Positions 52,141 to 63,139 of a stretch of 64,000 nt of DNA are shown piece by piece (the first letter of the stretch is position 1; the number at the start of each line of letters is the position of its first letter). A model generated the notes under the pieces. That model was not told the DNA's origin and ran no database searches. It saw only the letters and a program-made list of their open reading frames with translations. A program made the translations under genes and the position numbers. Source of the DNA: Hypomesus transpacificus (taxonomy: Eukaryota; Chordata; Actinopteri; Osmeriformes; Osmeridae); NCBI RefSeq assembly GCF_021917145.1, contig NC_061066.1, forward strand, positions 9,522,685 to 9,586,684, in the 5' to 3' direction.

Positions 52141-53589
52141 ATGCCACGCTGCGCGCTCCCTCTGTGCGTCCTCGGTCTCCTCGGTCTCCTCGCGCTCTCC
52201 TCCGCGTGCTACATCCAGAACTGTCCTCGAGGCGGGAAACGAGCTGTCCAAGACCCGCACCTCAGACAGGTAGGGGCTTATTGGATACATTCTCGTTCTC
52301 CCTACTTCATTTATTTTGGTCATGGTTAAGTTTTCATTTGGTTCTTGGCTATTGGTTCATAGATTAATTTAAAAATATATTTTTTAACTGACCGAATGTA
52401 TTAATATGATTGTATTCACCTTCACCTCGTCTCATATAGTTAAGATTTGAAACATTGTCTTTAAACATAAGTACTTATTTGTATGTCCTGATAAAATATG
52501 CCACTTTTCCAAACTGACAGAAATGTGAATATGGGAAGATATAGATCATGGATCAGAAGTGCAGAGGTCTAGCAGGATTTCAGAGTAAAGGAAGCACATC
52601 TTGGCTTGCAGGCACGGTGGAAAAGAACATCTTATTAACTAGCCACACTGCATCTATAATATCTTATTAACTAGGCACACTGCATCTATAATAACATCTC
52701 AGCTATACTCTGCAGAATCAATAACATTTTGAACATGGCCAAGCACTCCCTTATTTGAAGGTGAACTTCTGTGCGTCCTCCTTAGATTTCTTGCTGTTTG
52801 GAGTTTTCCTAAGAGTTGGTCCTTGTCTTGCTTGAGGGTTTAGGTTGGTTTCAGTGCAGTTCGGAATGCATCTGTGAAGTCCTCTGTGACATGTATGTTG
52901 TCCCCTGCAGTGTCTGTCCTGTGGGCCTGGTGCCCAGGGCCGCTGCCTGGGCCCCAGGATCTGCTGTGCTGAGGGGCAGGGCTGTTGGCTGGGCTCCCCT
53001 GAGACACAGGTGTGCCTGGAGGAGGACCTGCTGCCCAGCCCCTGCCAGCCGGGAGGGAGACCCTGTGGCACCCGGGAGGGGCGCTGTGCTGCCCTGGGAG
53101 TCTGCTGCAACTCAGGTACCAAACACTCTCCGGGGGGGTTGGGTGTGTGTGTGTGTGTGTGTGTGTGTTTAGTGACTTGGTTAATGTCTGAATTCAGGCA
53201 TTTAAACACAGTGACATATAGCATGAGTTATGCACATGTGTGTGAAAGTGGATCTTCAGTGAATGTGATTATACTCTATAACTACAGGGATGTGATTATA
53301 CTCTATAACTACAGGGATGTGATTATACTCTATAACTACAGGGATGTGATTATACTCTATAACTACAGGGATGTGATTATACTCTATAACTACAGGGATG
53401 TGATTATATTCTTTATTTCCTTGTGTTCTCTACGTGCTGACAGAGAGCTGTGTAGTGGATGCAGACTGCGTGCCAGGGAGTGAACTTCCCCCCTCCTCCT
53501 CCTCTTCCTCCTCCTCCTCCTCCTCCTCACCAGGACAGCTGCTTGTGCGCCTACTGCATCTCACCACCAGGGGGGGCAGTGCATACTGA
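52141..53589 (+). CDS. avp: Vasotocin-neurophysin precursor (vasopressin orthologue)
   Basis: This encodes the neurohypophysial hormone arginine vasotocin and its carrier neurophysin, controlling osmotic balance and social behaviour in fish. Three exons match the family layout: 52141-52269 (22-residue signal peptide, hormone CYIQNCPRG, amidation/cleavage site GKR, start of neurophysin), 52911-53115 (neurophysin core) and 53444-53589 (C-terminus). Total is 159 residues. Ile at hormone position 3 and Arg at position 8 identify vasotocin, not isotocin (CYISNCPIG). All 14 neurophysin cysteines are present. The tail ends [16 protein letters not shown], the usual leucine-rich teleost segment, preceded by an unusual run of about 12 serines. 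Intron 2 carries a 28-bp tandem repeat. Adjacent ubox5 and lzts3 match human 20p13. Confidence 0.97.
53275..53407. repeat. 27-28-bp tandem repeat in avp intron 2
   Basis: About 5 copies of a unit GGGATGTGATTATACTCTAT plus AACTACA run up to about 35 bases before the exon 3 acceptor. Each unit ends in an ACTACAG acceptor-like motif. Confidence 0.9.
53490..53525 (+). repeat. avp: TCC trinucleotide repeat coding poly-serine in avp exon 3
   Basis: TCC/TCT/TCA codons give about 12 consecutive serines between the last neurophysin cysteines and the leucine-rich tail. The repeat is in frame and lies where family members have a short acidic linker. Confidence 0.9.
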
Positions 53590-54029
53590 CGTGCTTCCTG
53601 GTAAACCCTGGTAAACCCTGGTAACCCTGCCCCTCGACCCAGACCGGCCACCCTCTCATTTCTGCTGTCAGTGTGGAGTATTATTTAGATTTAAAAAAAG
53701 ATCCACATAAGACATGAAGAGTTACAGAAGTATTGGTACCCTAACCCTTTAAATATGGCTACTCTTCTGTATAGGATACGGGTTATATGAAGCCAGACTA
53801 TATGAACAGTTGCCACATTTATAAAAATATCCCTAAAACAATATGTATGTTGTATGATGATTTTTCTCCTTGGAATTGACATTGATGTTAAAAATGTCAT
53901 CCCTGAGGTCTATAGTATAGGTACTGACTGGGTTTGCACAGTCTTTGTGAACAGTAAATGAAACTTTGGAAAACAGCTTCTGTAAGGTTGTGGTTTGGCT
54001 GTACCATAGAGAACGTGAGCCTCAACAAT

Positions 54030-54035
54030 AATAAA
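54030..54035 (+). terminator. avp: Candidate polyA signal of avp
   Basis: AATAAA in CAACAATAATAAAAG lies 440 bases after the avp stop and before the next gene's promoter. Confidence 0.6.
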
Positions 54036-54456
54036 AGACGTCACTGCCAAACAGACTCAAGACTCATCGTTTTTTCTCAGTATTCTCGTGTGCACGGTTT
54101 TACAATTGCCTAATAACGTCTGTATGTGAGACAGATGTAGGAAATGTGTTTGTCTGTTGTCGTGTGTCATGAATGTACATACATACATACATATTTAAAC
54201 TGTCCAGACCTGTTTCCTCCATAGATGACATGGGATTAGGCTAGGAAAGGTTGAGTCAACAATGTCACACACCAAAATAAAGTCTATTCTTTACCCTAAT
54301 ACCTTTGCACTGATGCAGAGACAATATGAAAGCTGTGTGTGAGCATGACACAAATTATGGTGTGTGTGTGACAGTGCTTGAAAGGGTGTGTGTGTGTTGA
54401 GGGCTTGAAGGGACGTGTGTTTGTGTTGAGGGCTTGGAGGGACGTGTGTGTGGAGG

Positions 54457-54464
54457 TATTTAAG
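54457..54464 (+). promoter_or_regulatory. TATA-like box of the chemokine gene
   Basis: TATTTAAG lies 45 bases upstream of the chemokine ATG, implying a very short 5'UTR, typical of inducible chemokine genes. Confidence 0.55.
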
Positions 54465-54501
54465 CGCGAGAGCGTCTTGCTGGATCATTCTGGTCGTCAC
54501 C

Positions 54502-54568
54502 ATGGAGCTGAAGAGAGTGCTGCTGGGGCTCAGCCTGTGTGCTCTGCTCATCCCTACACAGGGTAAGA

Positions 54569-54619
<51 letters not shown>

Positions 54620-54958
54620 CTGCTCATCCCTACACAGGGTAAGAACCTGTGAGTGTGTGTGTGAGTGGGACTGTGTGTGTTTCAAGTTGTGCGAGAAAGT
54701 TTAGTGAAACGTCTTGAAGTCTCAAACATCAGTTACTGAACATGTCTGAAGAACTGTGTGCTAAGAGGGAGAGCTGAAACAGCTCAAGCCACCACCTGCT
54801 TGTTCACAAGTTAGTGGGTTGTTAAAGTTACGTAGACCTTTTTATAAGAAAAGAAAGATCAAAAATTCTGTACACACAACTAGTGTATTAAAACACACAA
54901 CTAGTGTATTAAGACTTTCTATAGTTTTGTGGCTGAGATATATTGCTTGCTTTCTTTA

Positions 54959-55043
<85 letters not shown>

Positions 55044-56292
55044 CATTGAAATTCCTGTGTGACTGACTGGCTGTTCCGGTTGATTTATAACTTTGGTCAT
55101 CCATCCAAACATTCAATTAAAAAAATCTGTCTCAGCATGTTTGACTGTTACAGTCGGTGTGTGAGTCAGTCTCAAGCTTTGTTTAGAGAAGTTGTAAGTT
55201 GGGAAACTCAAACATCTCGTGGTATAAAACATTGATTTGCTTTAAACAAAGTGTCTATTTATTAAAAACACAAAATTCTTCAAACCTGCTTGTTGGTTGC
55301 AGCTGCCATCCCTAAATGTTGTGTGACTGTCTCCAAGAACATTTCTAACAAGATGCTGAAGAGAGTGAAGCATACGGCACAACAGGATGATGGAATCTGC
55401 CAGATCAAGGCTCTGATGTAAGTGCTGCTGGATGCTTCACTGTGATACTGTCTCTGTCCTGCTCAGCACAGCAGTCACTGTGATACTGTCTCTGTCCTGC
55501 TCAGCACAGCAGTCACTGTGATACTGTCTGTCCTGCTCAGCACAGCAGTCACTGTGATACTGTCTCTGTCCTGCTCAGCTCAGCAGTCACTGTGATACTG
55601 TCTCTGTCCTGCTCAGCACAGCAGTCACTGTGATACTGTCTCTGTCCTGCTCAGCACAGCAGTCACTGTGATCCTGTCTCTGTCCTGCTCAGCACAGCAG
55701 TCACTGTGATACTCTCTGTCCTGCTCAGCACAGCAGTCACTGTGATTCTGTCCTGCTCAGCACAGCAGTCACTGTGATACTCTCTGTCCTGCTCAGCACA
55801 GCAGTCACTGTGATACTGTCTCTGTCCTGCTCAGTACAGCAGTCACTGTGATCCTGTCTCTGTCCTGCTCAGCACAGCAGTCACTGTGATCCTGTCTCTG
55901 TCCTGCTCAGCACAGCAGTCACTGTGATACTGTCTCTGTCCTGCTCAGCACAGCAGTCACTGTGATACTGTCTCTGTCATGCTCAGCACAGCAGTCACTT
56001 TGATACTGTCTCTGTCCTGCTCAGCACAGCAGTCACTGTGATCCTGTCTCTGTCTTGCTCAGCACAGCAGTAGAACACAGGATCTGTTGTGTTAGGAACC
56101 GGAAGGACAGCTGTTTTAATGATCTGTTGGGATGAAGCCAGCTGGGTGATCTGGTGACAAGTGTTGTTCTTGGTGGTCCTCAGCTTGTACCTGGACGGTA
56201 AGAAGGTCTGCGCTCCGCTGAGTGTGTGGAAGAGGCTGGTGGACGTCAGGAAGAAACGGAAGCCTCGCAAACAAAAAAAGAGGAGGAACTAG
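54502..56292 (+). CDS. CC chemokine, CCL27/CCL28-like
   Basis: This is a secreted chemoattractant of the CC class, 94 residues from three exons (54502-54562, 55303-55417, 56184-56292), the usual CC chemokine structure. Signal peptide MELKRVLLGLSLCALLIPTQ is followed by AAIPKCCVTVSKNISNKMLK. Adjacent CC, then C at QDDGICQIKA and C at KKVCAPLS, give the four canonical cysteines. Helix start SVWKRLVDV is followed by a strongly basic tail (RKKRKPRKQKKRRN). The spacing DGxCxxxAxxLxxxxxxxC and the basic tail resemble CCL27/CCL28. Teleosts have such genes, called ccl27 or ccl28-like, but the exact orthologue cannot be set by eye. Exon 1's end and donor are duplicated in intron 1, and intron 2 is mostly minisatellite. 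Confidence 0.85.
54537..54652 (+). repeat. Duplicated exon-1 end and donor flanking a GT repeat
   Basis: TGCTCTGCTCATCCCTACAC, AGGGTAAG and AACCTGTG occur at about 54539-54575 (the real exon 1 end and donor). They occur again at about 54615-54650, separated by about 40 bases of (GT)n. The second copy would be an alternative donor. Confidence 0.9.
54959..55040. repeat. (GT)n microsatellite, about 41 units
   Basis: Uninterrupted GT dinucleotides in chemokine intron 1. Confidence 0.97.
55425..56075. repeat. About 39-bp minisatellite in chemokine intron 2
   Basis: About 16 copies of a unit containing CTGCTCAGCACAGCAGTCAC and TGTGATACTGTCTCTGTC are present, with short variants lacking the second TCTC. 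The array begins near the exon 2 donor and fills most of the intron. Confidence 0.93.
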
Positions 56293-56488
56293 AGAGGAGA
56301 GCGGTCTCAGAACTTTGTTACTTAAACTTTCTTTATACTGAACTTATACTGTCTTTGTGGTGTTGTCATTTATACTGTCCTTCACCATAATATGTTGGTA
56401 TTCCAAATGGACGTGTATGCAATGTAGTCAACTGTTATTGTGTTCACTCTGTACTATGCAAAGATACTTATCAAACAAATTGAAGTTG

Positions 56489-56494
56489 ATTAAA
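56489..56494 (+). terminator. Candidate polyA signal (ATTAAA) of the chemokine gene
   Basis: ATTAAA in GTTGATTAAAACAAATG lies about 200 bases after the stop codon in AT-rich 3'UTR-like sequence. Confidence 0.5.
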
Positions 56495-56614
56495 ACAAAT
56501 GACAACGAATGAAGGGGGTCCAGGACCAGAGTTGTGTCCTGCTAATGTCATTCTGTAACAGCAGCAAATCAAATAGGCTGAAGGAATTATTATAAAATAA
56601 CAAGTTCAGGGGCT

Positions 56615-56750
56615 CACTAGCTTTTGGAGCCGAGGGCCGAGGCCTTACTGCAGGGGCCCTGGTTCGATTCCAGACAGGGCCATTTACTGCATGTCATTCC
56701 TTCTCCCTGCCTTTCTCCCTCTAACTGTCACTATCCAAAAAAAGTTACAA
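56615..56750 (+). mobile_element. Degenerate tRNA-derived SINE
   Basis: The B-box-like CTGGTTCGATTCCAG is followed by GGGCCATTTACTGCATGTCA, TTCC, CCTGCCTTTCTCCCTC and a CACTATCCAAAAAAAG end. The same body sequence appears at 410-505 (GGGCCCATTACTGCATGTCT), so this is a repeated family in the window. Confidence 0.65.
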
Positions 56751-57839
56751 TAACAATCTCACTATTGTCCTCGTGCGCCGGTTGTTGGATTTTCAGTTTC
56801 TGTCTGTAATTACACCGTTCAGAAAACTCTGATTTACCAGCAAGCAGGATCAGCGTTTGCCCTACCCTGTACCTGCCTTCAGGCGCTGGCAACTGATAAG
56901 ACGTTATGACTTTATCAGGAAGAAGGTTCACCTAGGAATAAATGATCGGAATGTCTGTCTCTTGAGGGAATTTGTGATGGATGTAAAAAAACATTTTTAA
57001 ACCACCTGACATGATGATGAACAGGATTAATATGTGATTTACTTGAGGCTTAAGGGTTCAAACTTGTGACTACAAATACCAACCGTTCAAGCAATCATCC
57101 ATCAGACAAAATAGAAGGATGAAAGATAGAAGAAAGTAAAGACGGAAGGGAATGATAGTGTAAATCGGTCCGATAGTCCGGATTTTGGATTATATGTAGA
57201 TCAAATGAAAATATAAAAAATAAGTGACCGTTACTATAGGCTACATTTGAAAGATTTCCGACATAATTATATAGACTATTTACAGATTAAAGAAATTACA
57301 GTAGCCTATCAGTGTATACGAGTCACTTTCCAATCAAGTATTGAGGCCATGTAGAGACGCTTTTAGCAGTACCATTAGCAGAAAGGATCCGCTGGCGCCC
57401 CCGTGTGGAGAAGGTAGTAGCATGCAAGCTTCTTAGAATGTTTTAAGTTTTCATGTTCATCCTGATTGATGAGTATACATTTATAAAGTATAAATTCCCT
57501 GCGCAAAACAAAATCTACTTTATATAAATAACGTGAAATCCATAGATGTCTGCACCAAGATATACATTACAATCTAAATGTACGTTGTTCGTTTTTGGCA
57601 CATTATGTTGACCTAACAAAGTGGGATAGTTGATCAAACAGTGTTCATGTTCGGGTTAATAACAAACTTCCTCTAACTGTCAGAATTACGCAATGTCTCT
57701 CTTGGGAGCTGGACAGACCCGCCTACCCTTTTTTTCTTTGAAACAATCCAATAGTAGACTGCAATGGAGGCTTGTGAATAAGATACACAACAGCTAAACT
57801 GAACAGGAAGCAATTATTTAACTCAACCTTTATATCAAC
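56750..57839. other. Chemokine-slc35d2 intergenic region
   Basis: Mostly unique AT-rich sequence. A CTCF-like core (GGCGCCCCCGTGTGG) lies at 57394-57408. The slc35d2 promoter must lie in the last few hundred bases, where CAATCCAATAGTAG (about 57747) is CCAAT-like. No other gene is seen. Confidence 0.5.
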
Positions 57840-60800
57840 ATGTCTCTCAAGACAACTCTCGAACCGGAACACTCCGGGATTTTGAAGTTTGTATCTGCAG
57901 TGTTCTACGCCGGCAGTTCGTTTCTTATCACTGTTGTGAACAAAACTATTCTTACAAATTTCAGGTGAGAAATGATAACCCTTGACTAATTACATGCGCT
58001 CTAGGCATAGGCATCAGCGATTAACCATACAGTCGATCGGTAAACGGTCAAGTAGGTGTTAAATGTGCTGAATGAACGTTCTACCTATATCCTATATCCT
58101 TTGTAGCCTACCTACCCCACATTGACCCCCGTAACTTACTATACTCTGGTGTGTAGGTTTCCTTCCTACCTGTTCCTGGGGATTGGCCAGGTGAGCCTGC
58201 GTTCTCTGTAAAACAGCTACGTTCCTAATCACACCTGTCGAATCGATCAAAAACAAGGAAAATTATGAAATTAAACAATATCAACGTTTCGCTAGATGCT
58301 CACCACCATAGTCATCCTGTATGCTGCCAAAAAGAACAACATTGTTAATTTACAAGATTTTGACAGAAGTATTTTCATCAAAGTAAGTCGTTTTTCATTC
58401 AACTCTAATATTCTTATTACAACACGCTACGGCATAGTAGGTGTAACTATGGACAGGCATGTATGGAAACTAAATATATTTATGTTTATTTGACAGATTT
58501 TCCCTCTTCCTCTGCTATATGTTGGAAATCACATCACAGGGCTGGCGAGCACCAAGAAACTCAGGTACCTTTCACTAGACTCAACATCATCCTTTTACTG
58601 CCAAGTTTCCTATCCTGTGGAGTTGCAGGACAAATCTTAATATATCTACTTTGCCCGACACAAATCTAAATATATTACACTCTGACAGTGTTGGGGGTAA
58701 CGCGTTACAAAGTACCCTGAGTGACACTGACGCCGATAAAAGGTTGCCGTTGCCATTGTTGTCGACACCAGCCAAGCAGCCACGACACGAGTTCAATTAA
58801 ACTTTTTTGAACGTTGGCGAAACTGAAGGTGTCCGAATATTACAAAACACGCGTCAAAGTTGTCATGTGTGAGTCTGGCCAAGCATCATCGGGTCATGTC
58901 GAACGCACCTATTGTTGTCTTGCATGCTTTGATTACCGGCAACGACACATGACGTTAAGAGAACGTGGACTTCACTATGGGTGGGTAAATGCATTAAACA
59001 AAATATATCGCCCGTGCCGGGGCCCCCTAGTGGCCGGGGCCCGGGGCAGCAGTCCCTCCTGCCCATTGCACAAACGCGGCCCCTGAGTGTAACTAGTTAC
59101 TTTCAGCAGTGAGTAATCTTGTAAAGTAAAGCATTACTTTTAAAAAATAACTAGTAATGTGTAATGTATTACTTTTTTTAACTACCCCAACACTGCACTC
59201 TGATGTGGTAAAATGCTTATAATGGGAATTGTTACAACTCAAGGGGAGAGCATATTACTGCAGATCTTCTTACATCACTTTAGATGAACCGGATTCTAAT
59301 TGGTTGTTATTATTATTAAGCTGACTCACTTCAATCTCCTGCAGTTTACCCATGTTCACCGTGCTCAGGAAATTCACCATATTGATGACGATGGTCATGG
59401 AGGCGAGTGTGCTGAGGTTGGTGGTTCTCTGGTTCTGGGGTTCTGATGTAGGGGTTCTGATGTAGGGGTTCTGATGTAGGGGTTCTGATGTAGGGGTTCT
59501 GATGTAGGGGTTCTGATGTAGGGGTTCTGATGTAGGGGTTCTGATGTAGGGGTTCAGGGCGGCCAGGCTGTGTAGACTGTGTGTGTATTCTGAATGTGTT
59601 TTTCCTCCTCAGGAAAAGCTTTCCTAGAAGCCTCGTTCTCAGCGTGGTGACCATCGTGCTTGGAGCGCTGGTGGCAGCCAGGTAGACACACACCCAGGGT
59701 CAGAGAGGACAGGGTCAGAGAGGACAGGGTTAGAGAGGACAGGGTTAGAGAGGACAGGGTCAGAGAGGACAGGGTCAGAGAGGACAGGGTCAGAGAGGAC
59801 AGGGTTAGAGAGGACAGGGTCAGAGAGGACAGGGTTAGAGAGGACAGGGTCAGAGAGGACAGGGTCAGAGAGGACAGGGTCAGAGAGGACAGGGTTAGAG
59901 AGGACAGGGTCAGAGAGGACAGGGTTAGAGAGGACAGGGTCAGAGAGGACAGGGTCAGAGAGGACAGGGTTAGAGAGGACAGGGTTAAAGAGGACAGGGT
60001 CAGAGAGGACAGGGTTAGAGAGGACAGGGTCAGAGAGGACAGGGTTAGAGAGGACAGGGTTAGAGAGGACAGGGTCAGAGAGGACAGGGTCAGAGAGGAC
60101 AGGGTCAGAGAGGACAGGGTTAGAGAGGACAGGGTCAGAGAGGACAGGGTCAGAGAGGACAGGGTCAGAGAGGACAGGGTTAGAGAGGACAGGGTCAGAG
60201 AGGACAGGGTTAGAGAGGACAGGGTCAGAGAGGACAGGGTCAGAGAGGACAGGGTCAGAGAGGACAGGGTTAGAGAGGACAGGGTCAGAGAGGACAGGGT
60301 CAGAGAGGACAGGGTCAGAGAGGACAGGGTTAGAGAGGACAGGGTCAGAGAGGACAGGGTCAGAGAGGACAGGGTTAGAGAGGACAGGGTTAGAGAGGAC
60401 AGGGTCAGAGAGGACAGGGTTAGAGAGGACAGGGTCAGAGAGGACAGGGTTAGAGAGGACAGGGTTAGAGAGGACAGGGTCAGAGAGGACAGGGTCAGAG
60501 AGGACAGGGTTAGAGAGGACAAGGTCAGAGAGGACAGGGTCAGAGAGGACAGGGTTAGAGAGGACAGGGTCAGAGAGGACAGGGTTAGAGAGGACGTCTG
60601 TAGGTGGTCTGAGGATGTGTGACCCCTAACCCATGGGCAGTACAGTAACTTCTATAAGACCCTGTCCTGACCTCTGACCCTTGACCTCTCTTCTGTAGCT
60701 CTGACCTGGCATTTGATGTGGAAGCCTACACCTTCATCCTCCTGAACGATGCCTTCACGGCTGCCAGCGGCGTGTACACCAAGAAGAAGCTGGGCACCGA

Positions 60801-62756
60801 GGTACCCTTCTCCCCCAGCAAGGAATCAGAGTCAGGGGTCAGAGTCAGGGGTCAGAGTCAGGGGTCAGAGTCAGGGGTCAGAGTCAGGGGTCAGAGCAGG
60901 GGTTAGAGCAGGGGTCAGAGTCAGGGGTCAGAGCAGGGGTTAGAGCAGGGGTCAGAGCAGGGGTTAGAGCAGGGGTCAGAGCAGGGGTTAGAGCAGGGGT
61001 CAGAGTCAGGGGTCAGAGTCAGGGGTCAGAGCAGGGGTCAGAGCAGGGGTTAGAGCAGGGGTTAGAGCAGGGGTCAGAGCAGGGGTTAGAGCAGGGGTCA
61101 GAGTCAGGGGTCAGAGTCAGGGGTCAGAGCAGGGGTTAGAGCAGGGGTCAGAGTCAGGGGTTAGAGCAGGTGTCAGAGTCAGGGGTCAGAGTCAGGGGTC
61201 AGAGCAGGGCTTAGAGCAGGGGTCAGAGTCAGGGGTCAGAGCAGGGGTTAGAGCAGGGGTCAGAGTCAGGGGTCAGAGCAGGGCTTAGAGCAGGGGTCAG
61301 AGTCAGGGGTCAGAGTCAGGGGTCAGAGCAGGGGTTAGAGCAGGGGTCAGAGTCAGGGGTCAGAGCAGGGGTTAGAGCAGGGGTCAGAGTCAGGGGTCAG
61401 AGCAGGGGTTAGAGCAGGGGTCAGAGTCAGGGGTCAGAGCAGGGGTTAGAGCAGGGGTCAGGGGTAGGGAGGGTGTAGCTCAGTGGTAGAACATTTGACT
61501 GCAGGTCAAAAGGTTCCATGTTCAAGTTACAATGTACTATAGCATCATGTGGTTTACAGATTCTGTCTAGCTTGCAAGGCAACATGATGGTGTGTTTTCT
61601 GTGAAGGGTCTTGGGAAATATGGCGTCCTGTTTTACAACGCGGTCCTCATCGTCATCCCCACTCTTTTGGTTAGCGCCTTTACAGGGGACCTTGAGAAGG
61701 TAAACAATCACACAGACAGTGCGTTCAGCTGTCTGCTTGACTGGCCGTTAGCTCTGTGTGTGTGTAGCTGTGACAGCATGATTGTCTTTGTGTTGACCAG
61801 GCCATATCATTTGACGACTGGCTGAGAGCTTCATTTGTCTCCTGCTTCTTGTTGTCTTGTTTTATGGGGTAAGGACCTGTCTGCTTCCTTCCTTTGTGTG
61901 GTTCATGAGTGGTTCATGGTTCATGAGTGGTTCATGGTTCATGAGTGGTTCATGGTTCATGAGTGGTTCATGGTTCATGAGTGGTTCATGGTTCATGAGT
62001 GGTTCATGGTTCATGAGTGGTTCATGGTTCATGAGTGGTTCATGGTTCATGAGTGGTTCATGGTTCATGAGTGGTTCATGGTTCATGAGTGGTTCATGGT
62101 TCATGAGTGGTTCATGGTTCATGAGTGGTTCATGGTTGTCTCTGTTGCAGGTTTGTGCTGATGTACTCTATTGTGCTCTGCAGCCACTACAACTCAGCAC
62201 TGACCACCACAGTAGTGGGAGCAATCAAAGTAAGTGTGTGAGTGTGTGTGAGTGTGAGTGTGTGTGAGTGTACGTGTGTGTGAGTGTGTGTGTGAGCGGG
62301 TGGGTGTGTGTGTGTGTGACCGAGTGAGTGCTGGAGTGTGTGAGCATATGCACGAGCAAATTCACACAAACACAGGACTCATGTTCAGGTGTGTCTCCCT
62401 AGAACATAGCTGTGGCCTACATCGGCATGTTCGTAGGCGGAGACTACCTGTTCTCCTGGACTAACTTCCTGGGTCTGAACATCTGGTGAGAACTAAACTA
62501 AGTCAGCGCTTATCTTCTGCTTTAGGGAACTCTGGAGCCGCCTGTTTAGAGTGAAACTGTCCGCCCACACTTTAGATGTGGTTTGTATTTGGTTACCTGA
62601 GCAGCTGTTTCCTGTGTTCTCAGCATGTCTGGTGGGCTGGTCTACGCCTACCTGACCTTTCACCCTCCCAGCAGCCACCGCGCCGCCACCAACCAACTTC
62701 AGCCAATCAACGTCCTCGTCACACAACCTTCTACAGACCGTCTGCCTATCAGATGA
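57840..62756 (+). CDS. slc35d2: Nucleotide-sugar transporter SLC35D2
   Basis: This is a Golgi antiporter of the drug/metabolite transporter superfamily carrying UDP-GlcNAc, UDP-glucose and GDP-mannose class substrates for glycan synthesis. Twelve exons in consistent phase: 57840-57964, 58157-58190, 58296-58382, 58497-58564, 59345-59416, 59613-59681, 60699-60801, 61607-61699, 61801-61868, 62151-62229, 62403-62485, 62624-62756. The 337 residues equal human SLC35D2. Landmarks are [95 protein letters not shown] and the hydrophobic [15 protein letters not shown]. These give about ten membrane spans. SLC35D1 is the close paralogue; neighbour cdc14b (human 9q22) favours D2. Four introns carry minisatellites and one carries a hAT element. 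Confidence 0.95.
58686..59195. mobile_element. Non-autonomous hAT transposon, 510 bp, complete ends
   Basis: Termini CAGTGTTGGGGGTAAC and ACTACCCCAACACTG are imperfect inverted repeats. They are flanked by an exact 8-bp duplication CACTCTGA (58678-58685, 59196-59203). Interior ACTAGTTACTTTCAGCAGTG and repeated TAACTAGTAAT motifs are typical of this widespread teleost hAT family. No intact transposase is present. It is inserted in slc35d2 intron 4. Confidence 0.93.
59425..59555. repeat. 15-bp repeat GGTTCTGATGTAGGG, slc35d2 intron 5
   Basis: About 8 near-identical copies starting a few bases after the exon 5 donor. Confidence 0.93.
59695..60597. repeat. 15-bp minisatellite AGGGTCAGAGAGGAC, slc35d2 intron 6
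   Basis: About 60 copies are almost identical except for one position (GGGTCAG or GGGTTAG). A single A-for-G change at about 59988 and one GACAAGG near 60521 are other variants. The length of 15 keeps frames open, giving spurious VREDR and SSLTL open frames. Confidence 0.97.
60826..61466. repeat. GGGGTCAGAG(T)CA minisatellite, slc35d2 intron 7
   Basis: Tandem units AGGGGTCAGAGTC and AGGGGTTAGAGC are mixed in an irregular order over about 640 bases. They show the same TCAG/TTAG alternation as the intron 6 array, suggesting shared origin or shared mutation bias. Confidence 0.93.
61466..61545 (+). mobile_element. tRNA-derived SINE fragment, slc35d2 intron 7
   Basis: GGGTGTAGCTCAGTGGTAGA, ACATTTGACTGCAGGTC and GTTCCATGTTCAAGTT resemble a tRNA A box and B box with spacing as in the other SINE heads in this window. 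Confidence 0.65.
61898..62137. repeat. 18-bp repeat TTCATGAGTGGTTCATGG, slc35d2 intron 9
   Basis: About 13 essentially identical copies end about 15 bases before the exon 10 acceptor. Both strands contain open frames as a result. Confidence 0.95.
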
Positions 62757-63113
62757 TCTAGAAAGGCCAGAAATACCTGATACCTAAATATCGACAAAAC
62801 ACACGATTGGTTATCTCACCCGATCCTGTGCTTTGATTGGTTGTCCCTCACATACTGTGAATTGATTAGTGCTTCACACATATATTTATGACTTTGCTCC
62901 ATATTGGGGTGACTGTGGGATGTTTTAGTTGTTTCTTAGCGATGATTCCCTCTGAACATTTATCAAAACTGTTTGTTCCTCTGACTGTTCATGTCCTGGG
63001 AGGGGGTTGTGCATAAGGATGGTTTTGAGTTTGCCAGGTAGTCTGAAATAGCACTGTATTTTGTTATTTTTGTTCACATTATTGAACTTAACAGACAAAA
63101 AGAATGAAAAACC

Positions 63114-63119
63114 ATTAAA
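63114..63119 (+). terminator. slc35d2: Candidate polyA signal (ATTAAA) of slc35d2
   Basis: ATTAAA in AACCATTAAAAAG lies about 360 bases after the stop codon. Confidence 0.55.
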
Positions 63120-63139
63120 AAGAGAGAAAAACGCTCTTA

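Noticed and set aside
52141-53589. Isotocin (oxytocin orthologue)
   Set aside because: The hormone is CYIQNCPRG, which is vasotocin; isotocin would be CYISNCPIG.
59554-60622. Long open frames of 320-plus codons on both strands
   Set aside because: They come entirely from a 15-base repeat (a multiple of three without stops) and end at unrelated sequence.
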